Assembly (NCBI GenBank): GCA_035550055.1
Contig: DASZRO010000067.1
Location: 1-42,054, forward strand
DNA from: Mycobacteriales bacterium
GTDB lineage: Bacteria > Actinomycetota > Actinomycetes > JAFAQI01
Direction: 5' to 3'
Length of the DNA stretch: 42,054 nt
Shown here: piece after piece, positions 7,526 through 15,026 of the stretch
Layout: each line of letters opens with the position of its first letter
Position numbering within the stretch: position 1 is the stretch's first letter
Notes under the pieces: model-generated
What the model saw: only the letters and a program-made list of their open reading frames with translations
Databases searched by the model: none
What the model was told of the DNA's origin: nothing
Made by a program: the position numbers and the translations under genes

Positions 7526-8182
7526 TCAGAGGTAAGACAGCGCGGTGCGCGTGGTGAGGCTGTGCCAGCGATGCGGCCGCAGCAGCATCGCGTGGCTGTC
7601 ACCGTGCACGACCTTGTAGTTGATGTCGGCCCCGACGGACCTGGCTCGGCGGGCGAACCGACGCGACGCGCGCGGGCTCGTCACGAAGTCAAGGTTGCCG
7701 TGGGCGATCAGCGCGCGTACGCCGCCGAGATGGGCGACCGGCTCGTCCCCCGGCAGCCAGGGCGCCAAAGCGACGACCCCGACGACGCTGGGGTCGTCGG
7801 CGACGCGTAGCGAGGTGCGACCGCCCATCGAGTGGCCGACGAGGACGACGGGGATCCCTCCGTGCCGTTCACGGATGGTCTCCAACGCCCATCGCGCGTC
7901 GACTGTCGGCGACGCCTCGACCCCGTTCCAGCCGCGGTAGCGGTAGCGCAGCATCGAGACCGCGAGACCACGACCGACGCCCGCGCGGGACAGGTGCCGC
8001 GCGAACGGCCGCATCCGGACCGCGGTCAGCTGGCTGGGCACGGCGGCGTCGTAGCTGTCGGCCTTGCCGCCGGGCAGGACGAGCGCCACAGCCTTCACCG
8101 TGTCGGGTGTCGAGTACGCCGTGAGCGCCGCGTCGGAATCGAGAGGGGTCGACGACTTCGGCACACTTCGATTGTCGGTCAC
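7526..8182 (-). CDS. Alpha/beta-hydrolase (dienelactone-hydrolase-like)
   Basis: A 218-residue protein from a GTG start. The nucleophile elbow is GHSMGG with S118, the likely acid is D165 in HGNLDFVT, and the base is H197 in GDSHAML. The N-terminal strand VALVLPGG would form the oxyanion hole. There is no signal peptide, so it is probably cytoplasmic. It is divergent from ctaA with 46 bp between start codons, and it leads a two-gene unit with the GNAT gene. The substrate is unknown; a carboxyl ester or similar bond is the family expectation. Confidence 0.85.
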   Translation of the reverse strand: MTDNRSVPKSSTPLDSDAALTAYSTPDTVKAVALVLPGGKADSYDAAVPSQLTAVRMRPFARHLSRAGVGRGLAVSMLRYRYRGWNGVEASPTVDARWALETIRERHGGIPVVLVGHSMGGRTSLRVADDPSVVGVVALAPWLPGDEPVAHLGGVRALIAHGNLDFVTSPRASRRFARRARSVGADINYKVVHGDSHAMLLRPHRWHSLTTRTALSYL

Positions 8183-8216
8183 CGGGTGGTTCGTCGAGGA
8201 CCCCAGGTCCGGTTCG

Positions 8217-8222
8217 TACGCT
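8217..8222 (+). promoter_or_regulatory. -10 box TACGCT for leaderless ctaA
   Basis: TACGCT (TANNNT) ends six bases before GTG 8229, with no ribosome binding site between. This supports both the start chosen for ctaA and a leaderless transcript. Predicted from spacing only. Confidence 0.5.
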
Positions 8223-8228
8223 GGACGG

Positions 8229-9182
8229 GTGCGGCTTCCCCCTGCCCGTCAGGCGACGGTGTCTCCTTCGTTGTTTCGGAGGCTGACCGTCGTCGCAGCG
8301 GTGCTGCTCGGCCTCATCGTCGTCAGTGGCGCCGCAGTACGGCTCACCTCATCAGGGTTGGGCTGCCCCGACTGGCCTCGTTGCACTTCCACCTCGCTGG
8401 TCGCTCCCGCGACCTACCACGCGCTCGTCGAGTTCGTGAACCGCGTCATCACTTCACTCGTCGGCGTCTTCGTCGGGTTGGTCGCCGTCGCGTCCTTGCT
8501 CCGATCGCCGCGCCGGAAGGACCTGGTGTGGCTGTCATGGGCACTGGTCGGCGGCTTCGTCGGTCAGGCGGTCGTCGGCGGTCTGTCGGTGCTCTACAAG
8601 CTCTCGCCCGGCTGGGTGATGGCGCACTTCCTGCTTTCGATGCTGCTGGTCTGGGACGGCCTGGTACTCGTTCACCGCGCGGATCCGGCCTGGGAGCCGC
8701 GGCAGCCGAGCGTTCCGCGGGAGCTGGTGGTGCTCGGCCGGGTCCTCGTGGGTGTCGCGAGCGTCGTGCTGTTCCTCGGGACGGTGACGACCGGCACCGG
8801 ACCTCACGCCGGGTCCGGCGGTCACGTCAAGCGGCTGCCGTTCCCGCTCGAGCGTGTGACACAGCTGCACGCCGATTCGGCGCTGCTGCTCACCGGGCTG
8901 ATCGTCGCCACGCTGTTCGCCGTACGCCTCGCAGGAGCCCCGCCGCTCGTTCGGCGGCGTGCGTGGTGGCTCGGGTACGCCGTACTCGCGCAGGTGGCGA
9001 TCGGCTACACGCAGTACTTCCTCAACCTGCCATCGAGTGTCGTGGAGCTGCACGTCGCCGGCGCGACCGTGCTGTGGAGCGCGACGTTGTGGCTTCAGCT
9101 CGGCTACACCGCACCCGAGCCGGCGCCGGAAGAGGTGCTGCTACCCGCAGTGGTTGGCGAAGTCCATCACGTTCACCTCTGA
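8229..9182 (+). CDS. ctaA: Heme A synthase (COX15/CtaA family)
   Basis: A 317-residue membrane protein with eight hydrophobic segments. CtaA oxidises heme O to heme A for aa3-type cytochrome oxidase in the cytoplasmic membrane. Family marks are the GCPDWPRC cysteine pair after the first helix and four helix histidines that fit heme ligands: HALVEFVNR, MAHFLLSML, QLHADSALLL and ELHVAGATVL. The frame is open 55 codons further upstream, but that stretch overlaps the divergent hydrolase; GTG 8229 is preceded by a well-placed -10 box. The 3' end overlaps the convergent CAP gene by 42 bp, which affects only the variable hydrophilic C-terminal tail. Confidence 0.92.
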   Translation: MRLPPARQATVSPSLFRRLTVVAAVLLGLIVVSGAAVRLTSSGLGCPDWPRCTSTSLVAPATYHALVEFVNRVITSLVGVFVGLVAVASLLRSPRRKDLVWLSWALVGGFVGQAVVGGLSVLYKLSPGWVMAHFLLSMLLVWDGLVLVHRADPAWEPRQPSVPRELVVLGRVLVGVASVVLFLGTVTTGTGPHAGSGGHVKRLPFPLERVTQLHADSALLLTGLIVATLFAVRLAGAPPLVRRRAWWLGYAVLAQVAIGYTQYFLNLPSSVVELHVAGATVLWSATLWLQLGYTAPEPAPEEVLLPAVVGEVHHVHL

Positions 9183-9680
9183 GAACGTCCCGTTGCCGTT
9201 CGGGACGGCGATCGTCGCGATCCCGACGTCGGTGTAGCCGGGCACGTTCGGGGCGTTGTACTTCGGGCTGAGGTTGTTGTCGCGATGGGCCGGGTCACTC
9301 ATGTACAGCTCGAAGAGCTGCCGGGAGTTCGTCGAGCCCTGCTCTCCGACGTTCTCCCCGTCGGTCGTGGCCTTCCTGCAGCCCGAGGCGGCACGGAAGG
9401 TCTTGATCGAGAACGTCGCCGGGTTGTGCTCCAGGTTGCGCGTCGCCACGATGTGCTCAGCCCACTTGTGGGCCAGGCGGTAGAGCCGGTCGCTCTGGAC
9501 GTACGGCTTGAGCCCGTTTTGCCGCCGGGCGCGGTTCACGTCGACGAGCAGCTGCTTGTCGTAGGGGCGCAGGTGCGCCGCCGGCGTGGAGTGCGCCGTC
9601 ACACTCGGGCCGGCTGCGGCGCCGGCCGGGCACAGGAGCAGAGCAGCGCTCGCGACCAACGCTGGCAGCAGACGGCGCAT
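9141..9680 (-). CDS. Secreted CAP (SCP/PR-1-like) domain protein
   Basis: A 179-residue protein with a signal peptide (MRRLLPALVASAALLLCPAG, ending about residue 23). It then has a CAP domain: LLVDVNRARRQNGLKPY, LAHKWAEHIVATRNLEHN with the HW-type histidine, GENVGE, and a C-terminal VNVMDFANHCG. CAP proteins are extracellular; bacterial members have few known activities. It is the second of two tandem CAP genes and its ATG is 10 bp after the stop of the first. The 3' end overlaps ctaA on the other strand by 42 bp, and the conserved C-terminal block shared with its paralogue shows that the end is genuine. Confidence 0.85.
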   Translation of the reverse strand: MRRLLPALVASAALLLCPAGAAAGPSVTAHSTPAAHLRPYDKQLLVDVNRARRQNGLKPYVQSDRLYRLAHKWAEHIVATRNLEHNPATFSIKTFRAASGCRKATTDGENVGEQGSTNSRQLFELYMSDPAHRDNNLSPKYNAPNVPGYTDVGIATIAVPNGNGTFSEVNVMDFANHCG

Positions 9681-9690
9681 CGTGGGCTCG

Positions 9691-10182
9691 CTACTCGCAG
9701 TTGGTCGCGACGTCGATGACGTTCCACCGGACCTGTGCGCCGTGCTGGTTGGTCGTGACGGTGTGGACACCGATGTCGGTCAACGACGGCTGCATGAGCT
9801 GCTGGCGCTCCGCGGTGTTGTCGTAGTAGTCGCGCCACAGGGCGAGCTCGGTGCTCTCACCGGCTTCATCCACGACTTCGCCCACCGCCTTCCAGTGCGG
9901 GCAGCTTGCGGTGACCTGGGCGCGCAGGTTCGGGTTGTCGTGCGACCGGCCGCTGGCCGCCATCTGGCGTGCCCAGCCGGTGGCGATGCTCGTCAACGGT
10001 GCGCTCACTTTCAGCACCGACAAGCCGCGCAGCTGGCGCTGGCCGTTGACGCTGTTCACCAGCTGCTGGTCGAAGCTGCTGAGCCGCGGCGAACCCGCTG
10101 GATGCGCGCCTGCAGCGCCGACTGGCACCGCGGTGAGCGCGCACATGCTCGCCGCAACAACTGCCGCCCGGCCAATCGCCAT
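9691..10182 (-). CDS. Secreted CAP (SCP/PR-1-like) domain protein, paralogue
   Basis: A 163-residue protein with a signal peptide ending near residue 26 (VPVGAAGAHPAG). The CAP domain includes QLVNSVNGQRQLRGLSVL, ATGWARQMAASGRSHDNP, GEVVDEAG and C-terminal VRWNVIDVATNCE. It is a diverged tandem copy of the downstream CAP gene: both end in V-N/D-V-x-D-x-A-x-x-C. ATG 10182 is preceded by AAAGGGG with eight-base spacing, a good ribosome binding site. It is divergent from nei with 99 bp between start codons. The function is unknown beyond an exported location. Confidence 0.82.
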   Translation of the reverse strand: MAIGRAAVVAASMCALTAVPVGAAGAHPAGSPRLSSFDQQLVNSVNGQRQLRGLSVLKVSAPLTSIATGWARQMAASGRSHDNPNLRAQVTASCPHWKAVGEVVDEAGESTELALWRDYYDNTAERQQLMQPSLTDIGVHTVTTNQHGAQVRWNVIDVATNCE

Positions 10183-10281
10183 GGTTGAACCCCTTTGTCC
10201 GATCCGTGTGGCTCACTCTGCCCTACATTGCCCCGGAATCACCAGCAACCTCCGAGCTCGACAACGGGCAGAATCGAAGCC

Positions 10282-11142
10282 GTGCCCGAGCTGCCGGAGG
10301 TGCAGGCGCTCGTCGACTTCCTCGGCGAGCGGGCGGTGGGCCGCGTTGTAGCGCGCATCGACGTCGCATCAATCGCGGTGTTGAAAACCTTCGACCCGCC
10401 GATCACCTCGCTCGCCGGTCTCGAAGTGAGCGCCGCGGGGCGACGCGGAAAGTTTCTCGACCTCGACGTCAGCGGCCTGCACCTGGTCACCCACCTGTCG
10501 CGGGCGGGTTGGTTGCACTGGCGCGAGGAGCTGCCCGCCCTCCCGCCGAAACCTGGCAAGGGACCGATAGCGCTTCGAGTGCATCTCGATACGGGGGCGG
10601 GCTTCGACTTGACGGAGGCCGGCACGCAGAAGCGGCTCGCCGTCTACGTCGTACGCGACCTTCAGGAAGTGCCCGGCATCGCTCGGCTCGGGCCGGATCC
10701 GCTCGCCGAGGACTTCACGCTGGAGCGGTTCAGTGCCTTGCTCGACGGCAAGCGCACCCAGATCAAGGGACTGCTGCGCGACCAGGGGGTCATCGCCGGC
10801 ATCGGCAACGCCTACTCCGACGAGATCCTGCATGTCGCGAAGATGTCGCCGTACCGGCTCGCGGCCTCACTGGACCCCGAAGAGGTGCGCGGCTTGTACG
10901 ACGCGCTGCGTGGCACGCTCGCCGACGCGGTCCAGCGGGCCGGTGGATTAACGGCCGGCGAGCTGAAAGCCGAGAAGAAGCTGGGCATGCGGGTGCACGG
11001 CCGCGCCGGTGAGGCGTGCCCGGTGTGCGGCGACACGGTGCGCGAGGTGTCGTTCGCGACGACGTTCCTCGATTACTGCCCGACCTGCCAGACCGGCGGC
11101 AAGCCGCTGGCCGACCGCCGAATGTCCAAGCTCCTGAAATAG
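10282..11142 (+). CDS. Fpg/Nei-family DNA glycosylase
   Basis: A 286-residue enzyme beginning PELPEV after the initiator, which places the catalytic proline at position 2 and glutamate at position 3, as the bifunctional glycosylase/AP-lyase mechanism requires. The H2TH region contains KGLLRDQGVIAGIGNAYSDE and the C-terminal zinc finger is CPVC(x16)CPTC followed by QTGGK. It excises oxidised bases and cuts the abasic site. GTG 10282 is fixed by the N-terminal proline and by CAGAAT (10269-10274) seven bases upstream, a plausible leaderless -10. The tail QTGGKPLADRRMSKLLK is actinobacterial Nei-like rather than classical MutM. Confidence 0.92.
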   Translation: MPELPEVQALVDFLGERAVGRVVARIDVASIAVLKTFDPPITSLAGLEVSAAGRRGKFLDLDVSGLHLVTHLSRAGWLHWREELPALPPKPGKGPIALRVHLDTGAGFDLTEAGTQKRLAVYVVRDLQEVPGIARLGPDPLAEDFTLERFSALLDGKRTQIKGLLRDQGVIAGIGNAYSDEILHVAKMSPYRLAASLDPEEVRGLYDALRGTLADAVQRAGGLTAGELKAEKKLGMRVHGRAGEACPVCGDTVREVSFATTFLDYCPTCQTGGKPLADRRMSKLLK

Positions 11143-11151
11143 CCGCCCCAT

Positions 11152-11275
11152 CCCCAGCAACGCTCCTTTACCCGGCCTATCGCCCCAGCAACGCAGCGTC
11201 GCTGGGGGAAAGGCCCGGCAACGGAGCGTTGCTGGGGGGAAGGGCCCGGCAACGGAGCGTTGCTGGGTACGCTGC
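11152..11275 (+). repeat. Four-unit 31-bp tandem repeat of hairpins
   Basis: Units start at 11152, 11183, 11214 and 11245, exactly 31 bp apart. Units 3 and 4 share CCCGGCAACG-GAG-CGTTGCTGGG, a 10-bp stem (one G-U) with a 3-base loop. Unit 2 folds similarly with one mismatch. Unit 1 keeps only the left arm (CCCCAGCAACG). The array starts 9 bp after the nei stop and ends just before the TPP riboswitch. There is no poly-T tract after the hairpins, so simple intrinsic termination is not obvious. Confidence 0.85.
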
Positions 11276-11280
11276 GGGGG

Positions 11281-11394
11281 TCACGCGGGAGTCCGGCGTT
11301 CCGGGCTGAGAGGGCGGCAATCGGCCGCCGACCGCAGCGGCGACCGTGAGGTCGTCGCGGGACCTGACCCGGATCATGCCGGCGTAGGGAGTGG
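11281..11394 (+). promoter_or_regulatory. TPP riboswitch (THI element)
   Basis: The conserved TPP aptamer blocks are present in order: GGGCTGAGA near 11303-11311, ACCTGACCCGGATCATGCC at 11362-11380 (pyrophosphate/pyrimidine pockets) and GGCGTAGGGAG at 11381-11391. P1 can form between TCAC (11281-11284) and GTGG (11391-11394). A GC-rich P3 stem fills the middle. AGGGAG (11386-11391) is seven bases before ATG 11399, so the ribosome binding site is part of the aptamer's 3' end. Ligand binding should repress translation of the transporter. Confidence 0.93.
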
Positions 11395-11398
11395 GCCG

Positions 11399-12757
11399 AT
11401 GGCCACGACGATCGAGACCACCGCTGCACGTGGCGAGGTGCCGCTGACCCTCGACGAGCCGCCGCCGAAGGTGCTCGGCTGGCTCGACCAGATCGGGTTG
11501 TGGGGCAACCTCGGGGTCACGCTGCTGGCTCCGGTCGGCGCCGCGGGCGTCCTGATCCCGGTGGCCGGCGGCCCGCAGCTGGCGTACGACGCCGCGGCCT
11601 GCGCGGTCGTCGTCGGGACGGTTCTCGGGGCGGCCCTGCTCGCGGCCGCCGCCGTGCCGGGCGCCCAGACCGGCGCCCCGTCGATGGTCCTGATGCGTGG
11701 CCTGTTCGGCCGGCGACTGTCCTACCTGCCGACCGTGGTCAACGTCGTCCAGCTGCTCGGCTGGACGGTCTTCGAGATCGTGGTCATCGCTTCGGCGACC
11801 CAGCAGATGTTCCCGTGGCACGCCCATCGCTGGCCGTACGTCGTCGTCGCCGGGGGCATCACCGCCGCCATGACCATCCGCCCGCTGGGCGCGGTCCGGA
11901 TCTTGCGGCGCTATGCCCTCGGCGCGGTCGTGATCGCCACGTGCTACCTGTACGTCGAACTGCTGCGTCATCCGATGGGGTCGCTGACGCACGGGTCGTG
12001 GGCCGGGTTCTGGCCCGCCGCTGACATCGCCGTTGCGGTCGCGGTGTCCTGGGCGCCGCTGGCCAGCGACTACACCCGTCACTCGAAGTCGGCCCGCAGC
12101 GCCTTCGGCGGGGCGCTCGTCGGCTACACCGTGACGCAGGTCGCGGGCTACGCGCTGGGCCTCGTGGCGCTCGCCACCGTCGTACGAGCAACCGACGCGA
12201 ACCTGCAGCACGACATGTTCGCCGCGTTCCTCGCCGTACCGGTCGGCTGGCTGGCGTTCGGCGTGCTCGTCCTGCGCGAGCTCGACGAGTCGTTCGCCGA
12301 CGGCTACTCCGCGGTGGTCTCGCTGCAGAACGTCTGGCCGCGGGTGGACCGCCGGTTGTTCACCGCCGTCGTCTGCGGCCTGGCGACCGTCGGCGCGCTC
12401 GCACTGAACATCGACAACTACTTCGACTTCCTGCTGTTGCTCGCCTCCGTTCTGGTTCCGCTGGTCGCGGTGTTCCTCGTCGACTATTTCTCCTCCCGCG
12501 GCGTCGCGGAGTGGGACGTGAGCGCGTCGGCGCCCATGCGGCTGGCGATGGTCGTGCCCTGGCTGCTCGGCTTCGCGGCTTACCAGCTGATCGACCCGGG
12601 CGGCATCGGCTGGTGGGCGAGCGGCTGGCGCCACGTCGACGGCTGGTTGCACCTGACCGTCGCGACGTGGATGAGCGCGTCACTGTTCTCGTTCCTGGTG
12701 GCGGCACTCGCGACCGCGCCGTCGGTCCTCCTCCGGCGTCGCGGCGCCGTTGGATGA
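11399..12757 (+). CDS. cytX: Cytosine/HMP permease of the NCS1 family (CytX-type)
   Basis: A 452-residue protein with about 12 membrane segments. Near the N-terminus is LGLWGNLG-like LDQIGLWGNLGVTLLAP, typical of the NCS1 cytosine-purine permease fold, with WAPLASDYTRHSKS in the middle helices, also a family mark. It imports a pyrimidine. The TPP riboswitch immediately upstream points to hydroxymethylpyrimidine or another thiamine precursor rather than cytosine, as for CytX transporters. The specific substrate is inferred from regulation. No thiamine biosynthesis gene follows; the next gene encodes an unrelated membrane protein. Confidence 0.88.
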   Translation: MATTIETTAARGEVPLTLDEPPPKVLGWLDQIGLWGNLGVTLLAPVGAAGVLIPVAGGPQLAYDAAACAVVVGTVLGAALLAAAAVPGAQTGAPSMVLMRGLFGRRLSYLPTVVNVVQLLGWTVFEIVVIASATQQMFPWHAHRWPYVVVAGGITAAMTIRPLGAVRILRRYALGAVVIATCYLYVELLRHPMGSLTHGSWAGFWPAADIAVAVAVSWAPLASDYTRHSKSARSAFGGALVGYTVTQVAGYALGLVALATVVRATDANLQHDMFAAFLAVPVGWLAFGVLVLRELDESFADGYSAVVSLQNVWPRVDRRLFTAVVCGLATVGALALNIDNYFDFLLLLASVLVPLVAVFLVDYFSSRGVAEWDVSASAPMRLAMVVPWLLGFAAYQLIDPGGIGWWASGWRHVDGWLHLTVATWMSASLFSFLVAALATAPSVLLRRRGAVG

Positions 12758-12764
12758 TGAGCCG

Positions 12765-13226
12765 GTGAACAAGCTCAATCGCGCGCAGCGGGCACTGGTC
12801 TTCGGGCTGGCCGGCTGGTGCAGCGAGGTCGTGACCACCGGAGTTCGCAGCCGCGGCCGCGACCAGAACTGGCGTCTGACCGGTACGACGTACCTGTGGA
12901 TGTTGCCCGTGTACGGCTCGGCGGCGTTCCTGTTCGAGCCGGCGTACGCCGCCGCCAAGCGGGCGGGCACGCCGTGGTGGGGTCGGGCACTGCTCTGGAC
13001 CGGCGGCATCTACGCCGTCGAGGCCGCCAGTGGCGAGGCGATCCGCGCGGTCACCGGCGAGGTGCCCTGGGACTACTCGCGGCCGCGCGGGAGCAAGCCG
13101 GTGCCGAAGCACTGGCGCGGTCTGGTCCGGCCTGCGTATGCGCCGGTCTGGCTGGCGGTCGGGCTCGGCATGGAACGCCTGCACGACCTGTTGCAGCGCG
13201 TGCGCATCACGCGACCCGGCGAGTGA
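12765..13226 (+). CDS. CmpB-like (putative ABC transporter type IV) membrane protein
   Basis: A 153-residue protein from GTG 12765, seven bases after the permease stop; a TTG at 12750 is the alternative start. It has about four hydrophobic segments. The pattern LPVYGSAAFLFEPAYAAAK, GGIYAVEAASGEAIRAVTG and PWDYS, followed by YAPVWLAVGLGME, matches the family named 'putative ABC-transporter type IV' (CmpB, PF06541). That name is historical and no transport activity is established. It overlaps the GDPD gene by GTGA, so the two are probably co-translated. The membrane topology is firm; the role is unknown. Confidence 0.75.
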   Translation: MNKLNRAQRALVFGLAGWCSEVVTTGVRSRGRDQNWRLTGTTYLWMLPVYGSAAFLFEPAYAAAKRAGTPWWGRALLWTGGIYAVEAASGEAIRAVTGEVPWDYSRPRGSKPVPKHWRGLVRPAYAPVWLAVGLGMERLHDLLQRVRITRPGE

Positions 13227-13987
13227 GCGAGGCCGGGTTCCGGCCGCTGGTGATCGCTCACCGCGGCGCATCGGGGCTCGAGCCGGAGCACACGGCGGCC
13301 GCTTACCGTCGCGCGCTCGATGACGGCGCCGACGGTTTCGAGTGCGACGTGCGACTGACCCGCGACGGCAGGCTCGTCTGTCTTCACGACCGCAGCATGG
13401 AGCGGGTGGCCCGCCGTCGCGGGGTGGTGTCCCGGATGACGCTTGCGGAGCTGCAGCGACTCAACGTGGGCAGCCGCAACGGCCCCAGCGCGACGGTCCT
13501 CACGTTCGAGGAGCTGCTGGAGATCGCCCTGTCTGCCGGACGGCCCCTCACCCTGCTCGTCGAGACGAAGCACCCGGTGCGTTACGGCGGGCGGGTCGAG
13601 CGGGCAGCCGTCGACGTACTGCGCCGCTTCGGGCTCGCCGACCCCGAGGGCCGCGACGGCGTCGTCGCGCGCGTCATGAGCTTCTCCCCTGCGGCGGTGC
13701 GAACCGCGGGTCGTCTGGCCCCGGGGCTTCCCACCGTCGCCTTGATGTCGCGGCTGCGCGCGGACGCCGGAAGCAAGCCGCTGTTCGGAGCCGCCGCCAT
13801 CGCGGGGCCGTCGCTCGCCGCGATCAAGGCCAACCCGGGGTACGTCGCGCGGGCCCACCAGCGCGGAAACCCGGTCTACGTCTGGACCGCCGACGAGCCG
13901 GACGACGTCGCGCTGCTCGTCTCACTCCAGGTCGACGCCGTCATCACCAATCGTCCCGACGTCGCCCGTTCCGTCGTCGACGGATAA
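13223..13987 (+). CDS. Glycerophosphodiester phosphodiesterase (GDPD family)
   Basis: A 254-residue protein with GDPD catalytic residues: HRGA with H13 and R14, E20 and E22 in LEPEHT, E40 and D42 in FECDVRLTRDG, and H55 in LHD. Later come E-x-K in LLVETKHP and the C-terminal VWTADEPDD and VDAVITNRPD blocks. It hydrolyses glycerophosphodiesters to glycerol-3-phosphate and an alcohol. No signal peptide is visible, so it is probably cytoplasmic. The GTG start overlaps the upstream TGA in a GTGA junction. Length matches short bacterial GDPDs. Confidence 0.92.
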   Translation: MSEAGFRPLVIAHRGASGLEPEHTAAAYRRALDDGADGFECDVRLTRDGRLVCLHDRSMERVARRRGVVSRMTLAELQRLNVGSRNGPSATVLTFEELLEIALSAGRPLTLLVETKHPVRYGGRVERAAVDVLRRFGLADPEGRDGVVARVMSFSPAAVRTAGRLAPGLPTVALMSRLRADAGSKPLFGAAAIAGPSLAAIKANPGYVARAHQRGNPVYVWTADEPDDVALLVSLQVDAVITNRPDVARSVVDG

Positions 13988-14068
13988 GTCGGGATCCGGG
14001 CGTTACGTCGCGAAGATCCGCGCCCGATCGGTCCAGCCGCCGCCCGCAATCGCGCCGACGTCACTGGG

Positions 14069-14506
14069 GTGAGTGACGTCGGTGTAGTGCTCCGTCCCGG
14101 CGCGGTGCTGCCCCGCCTCGAGGCGATGTCGGTGGTCACGGCGCTGGTCGCGCTCGATGTGGCGAAGGGCGGCTACTGGAACGTCGCGCCAGGGTTCTGG
14201 CAGCGATACGACCGGCCGTGGGACGGGATAGCCGGCGCTCCCGGCTCGGCGAGACTGATCGGCTCGATCGCGTCGGCGTACGGCGCCCCGACCCGCTACG
14301 AGATCACGATCTACCGAGTGACCCTGACCCCGTACGGCGTGCACAGCGGTTGGTCGGTGGACTCGCTGTGCGATGACGCGCTGGGCCACGCCGGGTTGAC
14401 GCTGGCCGGCTGTCCCCGGGCGGCGTCGCCTCACCGTCCCGATCACGACCCGTTCCGGGTCCGGATTCCGCTCCAGCCAGGCCCTTCGCAGGTGCTGCCG
14501 CATTGA
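14069..14506 (+). CDS. Uncharacterised 145-residue protein, first of a tandem pair
   Basis: A 145-residue protein starting (GTG) SDVGVVLRPGAVLPRLEA. It shares most of its length with the next gene: ALDV-x-x-GG-x-WNV, PG-x-WQRYD-x-PW, SAYG-x-PT-x-YEIT, LCDDAL-x-HAGL and CPRAA. Two cysteines (in LCDDAL and CPRAA) are conserved between the copies. It has no signal peptide or membrane segment. I do not recognise the family. The C-terminal end (PLQPGPSQVLPH) differs from the paralogue. The duplication argues that both are real genes; the function is unknown. Confidence 0.75.
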   Translation: MSDVGVVLRPGAVLPRLEAMSVVTALVALDVAKGGYWNVAPGFWQRYDRPWDGIAGAPGSARLIGSIASAYGAPTRYEITIYRVTLTPYGVHSGWSVDSLCDDALGHAGLTLAGCPRAASPHRPDHDPFRVRIPLQPGPSQVLPH

Positions 14507-14588
14507 TCCGATTGGCGGTAACGACGGCTTCGCCGGCTGCCGACATCAGTCGTGACTGCGGTCCGGCCGCGGCGGGAGGAGTCGCGCG

Positions 14589-15026
14589 ATGAGCGAGGTG
14601 GGGGTCGTCCTGCGTCCGGCCGCGGTGCTGCCGCGCACCGAGGCGGAGAAGGTCGTCGAAGCGCTGAGCGCGCTCGACGTCAGCAACGGCGGCATCTGGA
14701 ACGTCAATCCCGGGCTGTGGCAGCGTTACGACCAGCCGTGGAACGGGCCCTCGGGCTCCGCCGGTACGGCGCAGCTCGTCGGCACCATCGGCTCGGCGTA
14801 CGGATCACCGACCAAGTACGAGATCACGCTCTACCGCGTGACGATCACCGCGCACGGCGTGGCCGACGGCTGGACTGTCGAACGACTGTGTGACGACGCG
14901 CTCGAGCACGCGGGGCTCAGCCTGGCGAGCTGCCCGCGCGCTGCGCTCGCGCACCCACCCGAGCACGACCCGTTCCACCTGGCCGGCGACCACCTCGCGG
15001 AGGCCTCACAGCACCTGGCGTCCTAA
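14589..15026 (+). CDS. Uncharacterised 145-residue protein, second of a tandem pair
   Basis: This 145-residue protein starts MSEVGVVLRPAAVLPRTEA and is a clear paralogue of the preceding gene, also 145 residues long. ATG 14589 has a strong ribosome binding site (GGGAGGAG, eight bases upstream), so it is independently translated. Invariant features of the pair include WNV-x-PG-x-WQRYD, SAYG, YEIT, LCDDAL and CPRAA. The C-terminus ends in a hydrophilic stretch (GDHLAEASQHLAS). Its stop overlaps the convergent arginine deiminase stop by a few bases. The fold and function are unknown; probably cytoplasmic. Confidence 0.8.
   Translation: MSEVGVVLRPAAVLPRTEAEKVVEALSALDVSNGGIWNVNPGLWQRYDQPWNGPSGSAGTAQLVGTIGSAYGSPTKYEITLYRVTITAHGVADGWTVERLCDDALEHAGLSLASCPRAALAHPPEHDPFHLAGDHLAEASQHLAS

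Noticed and set aside
11152-11275. CRISPR array
   Set aside because: The 31-bp units are contiguous with no unique spacers and there are no cas genes; it is a tandem hairpin repeat.
11177-12652. 491-residue minus-strand frame
   Set aside because: It runs antisense to the TPP riboswitch and the permease, both of which are well supported.
12360-13271. 303-residue minus-strand frame
   Set aside because: It is antisense to the permease end and the CmpB-like gene and is Arg-rich without any motif.
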